A DNA stretch of 10,223 bases, taken from UBA8437 sp003445035. Lineage in GTDB: Bacteria; Planctomycetota; Planctomycetia; Planctomycetales; Planctomycetaceae. Of this stretch, positions 7,600-10,223 are shown piece by piece; positions within the stretch are counted from its first letter, which is position 1, and each line of letters opens with the position of its first letter. The position numbers and the translations under genes are program-made. The notes below the pieces were generated by a model, which saw only the letters and a program-made list of their open reading frames with translations, made no database searches and was not told the origin of the DNA. The stretch is from the NCBI GenBank assembly GCA_937901285.1, contig CALCHI010000402.1, forward strand, positions 1-10,223, written 5' to 3'.

Positions 7600-10223
7600 A
7601 TGAGCGGAGTTCATACCGAAACCGGATCTGGCCAGTGGGGACGCATCCGCGTTCGCCGGTTCTCGCTGGTTCTCGCCGCGTCGGTGCTGGTCCCGTTGGC
7701 TGCCGGGACCGCGATGGCACAGGGGCATCCGCTCGAATCGGCTGCCGGCAAGATGACCCTGGCCAACGGTCTCGAGGTTCGGTTGTTCGCCGGCGAGCCG
7801 ATGGTTCGTCAGCCGATTTTGGTCAAGTGCGACGACCGCGGTCGGCTGTGGACGATCCAGTACCTGCAGTACCCCAACCCCGCGGGACTGAAGCGGGTGA
7901 AGGTCGATCGCTGGTCACGCACGGTCTACGACCGCGTTCCCGAGCCGCCGCCGAAGGGGCCGCGTGGAGCCGACCGGATCACGATTTTCGAGGACACCGA
8001 CGGCGACGGCCGGGCCGACCGGGCCAGGGACTTTGTCGATGGGCTGAACCTCGCCACCGGGCTCGCCTTCGGGCACGGAGGTGTCTACGTCCTGCAGGTT
8101 CCTTACCTGCTCTTCTACGCCGACCGCAATCGGGACGATGTCCCCGACGGTCCACCTCGCGTGTTGCTCAAGGGGTTCGGCATGGAGGACGCCCAGTCGC
8201 TGGCCAACCACCTGACGTGGGGACCGGGAGGCTGGTTGTACGGGGTCAACGGCAGCACGACGACCTGCCGCATCCGTGGGATCGAGTTCCAGCAGGGGTG
8301 CTGGAGGTATCACCCTCCGACGGATCGGTTCGAGTTGTTCTGCGAGGGCGGCGGCAACCTCTACGGGCTCACCTTCGATGAGGTCGGTCGGCTGTTCTAC
8401 AGTTCCAACGGTGGCCTGTTCCTGCACGCGGTGCAGGGGGGCTATTTTGCCAAGAGCTTCGCCAAGCACGGCCCGCTGCATCACCTGTACACGTACGGCC
8501 ATTTTCAGCCGGTGTTCCGGGGCGGCCTGGCCGGTGGTCCGACAACCGGTGGGACGATCTACCGCGGTCACACCCTGCCGGCAGCATTCCGAGGTCGGTT
8601 TCTCTGCGGCAACTTCCTGGGTCACACCGGCAGTTCCTGGAGTGTGCAGTCGCAGGCCAGCACCGTGGCCGTCAAGCCTCATGGTTTCTGGTTGAATTCC
8701 AACGACACGTGGTTCGGTCCGACCGACCTGTGCTACGGACCCGATGGGGCCGTCTACGTCGCCGACTTCCACGATCGCCGGACGGCACATCCCGATCCCG
8801 ATGCGAAGTGGGACCGAAGCAACGGCAGGATCTACCGGGTCCAGGCGGCCTCCGCAGCGGCCACGCAACCGGTCGACGTCGTGTCGCTTTCAAGTGACAA
8901 GTTGGTCAAGTTGCTCGCTCATCCCAACGGGTGGTATGCCGACCGGGCGCGGGTTGAGATGGCGCGGCGTCGGGACAAGACGATAGTTCCCGGCCTGAAG
9001 GCGATGGCTCGTCGCCGGGACGACCGACGCATGGCGTTGCAGGGTTTGTGGGCTGTGAACGCGTCGGCGGGCCTGGACGACGAATTCGCCGTCGAGATGC
9101 TCTCGCATTCCGATCCCCGGGTGAGATCCTGGACCGTGAGGCTGCTGGGCGATCGTCGCAGGGTGTCCGGATCGGTCGGTTCGGCGATCGGCGACCTGGC
9201 CGGGCGAGAGACCGATCCGGTGGTGCTGGTGCAACTGGCCGCCTCGTCAAGACGGCTGCCGTCGGCCATCGGGTTGCCGATCGCCGGCCAACTGATGCAG
9301 AAGACGGCACAGGCGAAGGATCCACGGCTGCCGTTGATGACCTGGTGGGCTCTCGAAGAACACGTTGCCGGCGACCGGAAACGCGTGCTCGGGCTGTTCC
9401 GAAAGGACTCGCCGTTGTGGCGGACCGCCGAAGGACGTCGCTGTGGCCTGTTGCTGGTTCGACGGCTGGCGGCCGAGGGGACGCGGGCCGGATACGAGGC
9501 GTGTGTCCGGCTGCTGGCCGAGGTGCCCGGGCCGTTGGCCGGGGAAGCCGACAAGCGAATGGCGCAGGGGCTGGAGGAACGGGCTGACGGCCTGACGGGG
9601 CTGGGGACCGGTGGACTGTTCAACCGGTTCGGCACGACCGAGGCGTCGGCATTGAAACGGAAAAAACGCAGTTTCGACGAATTGTCGTCCGGGCTGGCCG
9701 GCCACATTCGCAAACGCTGGGAAGCCGACCGCGACAACGGGTTCTGGTCGGACCTGGCCGTGCGATGTGGCGTCGAGGGGGCTCACCGGTACGCTCGCAC
9801 GTGGGTGGCCGATCGCCAGTTGCCGGCTGCCAAGCGGGCTCGCTGGCTCAGGCTGCTTCGGCAGTACGGGGAAGCCGACGTGCTGCCGCTGGGCGTGAAG
9901 CACTTCCGGTCGGGTGAGCCGACCGAGGTGCGGTCACAGGCGATGGAAGTGCTGGGCCGATTCGGCAAGCCACGCGACCTGGCGGTGATTGTCGCCGCGT
10001 ACCCGAAGCTCGCCAAGTCGTTGCAGCCCCGGGCCCGGCAACTGGTCTTCGGTCATCTCGAGACGGCCCGGGCGATGCTCGAACTGGTCGATCGCAAGCA
10101 GGTCCAGGCCAAGACGATCGACGTGGTCGAGTTGCGGGCGTTGGCGTCGCACAAGGATCCGCGGTTGACCGCCCTGGTCAAGAAGCACTGGGGGCGGATC
10201 TCGGCGGGGACGGCCGAGGAGAA
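7600..10223 (+). CDS. PVC-type membrane-bound dehydrogenase/HEAT-repeat protein, 3'-truncated
   Basis: An open frame starts with ATG at 7600, after an in-frame stop at 7564-7566, and runs to the window edge (874 whole codons) with no stop, so the C-terminus is missing. There is a long n-region, GRIRVRRFSLVLAAS, and cleavage after TAMA (about residue 40), indicating export. Residues about 45-415 match the planctomycete/verrucomicrobial 'membrane-bound dehydrogenase' N-terminal domain (TIGR02604 type): LANGLEVRLFAGEP, FEDTDGDGRADR, GVNGSTTTCRIRGIEF, GNLYGLTFDEVGRLFYSSNGG at about 252-272, and AHPDPDAKWDRSNGRIYRVQ. The propeller carries two Asp-rich, Ca2+-type loops, DTDGDGRAD (132-140) and DRNRDDVPD (175-183). 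From about 430 (LVKLLAHPNGWY) HEAT-like helical repeats follow to the window end. Family members normally continue to a CxxCH cytochrome-c-like domain (TIGR02603 type); no CxxCH is in the window, so I expect it beyond 10223. Likely a periplasmic redox or binding protein; substrate unknown. There is no strong Shine-Dalgarno sequence before the start. Confidence 0.85.
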   Translation, partial: MSGVHTETGSGQWGRIRVRRFSLVLAASVLVPLAAGTAMAQGHPLESAAGKMTLANGLEVRLFAGEPMVRQPILVKCDDRGRLWTIQYLQYPNPAGLKRVKVDRWSRTVYDRVPEPPPKGPRGADRITIFEDTDGDGRADRARDFVDGLNLATGLAFGHGGVYVLQVPYLLFYADRNRDDVPDGPPRVLLKGFGMEDAQSLANHLTWGPGGWLYGVNGSTTTCRIRGIEFQQGCWRYHPPTDRFELFCEGGGNLYGLTFDEVGRLFYSSNGGLFLHAVQGGYFAKSFAKHGPLHHLYTYGHFQPVFRGGLAGGPTTGGTIYRGHTLPAAFRGRFLCGNFLGHTGSSWSVQSQASTVAVKPHGFWLNSNDTWFGPTDLCYGPDGAVYVADFHDRRTAHPDPDAKWDRSNGRIYRVQAASAAATQPVDVVSLSSDKLVKLLAHPNGWYADRARVEMARRRDKTIVPGLKAMARRRDDRRMALQGLWAVNASAGLDDEFAVEMLSHSDPRVRSWTVRLLGDRRRVSGSVGSAIGDLAGRETDPVVLVQLAASSRRLPSAIGLPIAGQLMQKTAQAKDPRLPLMTWWALEEHVAGDRKRVLGLFRKDSPLWRTAEGRRCGLLLVRRLAAEGTRAGYEACVRLLAEVPGPLAGEADKRMAQGLEERADGLTGLGTGGLFNRFGTTEASALKRKKRSFDELSSGLAGHIRKRWEADRDNGFWSDLAVRCGVEGAHRYARTWVADRQLPAAKRARWLRLLRQYGEADVLPLGVKHFRSGEPTEVRSQAMEVLGRFGKPRDLAVIVAAYPKLAKSLQPRARQLVFGHLETARAMLELVDRKQVQAKTIDVVELRALASHKDPRLTALVKKHWGRISAGTAEE

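Noticed and set aside
7533..8381. Plus-strand open frame of about 282 codons overlapping the start of the long dehydrogenase-type gene
   Set aside because: Its translation is Arg-rich with no recognisable domain, whereas the frame starting at 7600 has a signal peptide and strong family motifs.

Overview
The window looks like chromosomal DNA from a planctomycete (PVC superphylum, Pirellulales-like). The DNA is GC-rich, and most proteins start with an export signal. Several belong to families greatly expanded in Planctomycetota: a secreted acetyl-xylan-esterase-like hydrolase, a GH32/43-like propeller protein, a Tat-exported BNR-repeat protein, a PQQ-like propeller protein and a Pirellula/Verrucomicrobium-type 'membrane-bound dehydrogenase' protein. 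The phylum assignment is inferred from protein families; there is no rRNA or tRNA here.

Layout. Positions 2-5996 hold four genes on the + strand, in tight order: a 5'-truncated tandem alpha/beta-hydrolase (2-1417), a GH32/43-like secreted propeller protein (1443-3008), a Tat-exported BNR/Asp-box protein (3053-4342), and a PQQ-like propeller with an inserted EF-hand (4461-5996). The gaps are about 25, 44 and 118 bases, so the first three are probably one transcript and the fourth may be too. One minus-strand gene (6012-7493) converges on them, only 15 bases from the fourth gene. It encodes an exported or membrane-anchored protein that looks like a degenerate Gfo/Idh/MocA-type oxidoreductase. 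It diverges, across a 106-base intergenic region, from a long + strand gene that starts at 7600 and runs off the right edge without a stop. That gene encodes the N-terminal propeller and HEAT-repeat part of a PVC-type dehydrogenase/haem-binding protein.

How the genes may work together. All six products are predicted to act outside the cytoplasm. The first three suggest carbohydrate binding or breakdown (de-esterification, glycoside hydrolysis or lysis). The PQQ-like protein is more likely a scaffold or Ca2+-binding partner, and the last gene suggests periplasmic oxidation of sugars or alcohols. No sulfatase, SusC/D pair, transporter or regulator lies in the window, so a polysaccharide-utilisation role is inference from gene content. 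I saw no RNA genes, mobile elements, CRISPR arrays or long repeats. The best candidates for something little described are the Gfo/Idh-like exported protein, the EF-hand insertion in the PQQ propeller, and the four-gene secreted cluster as a unit.
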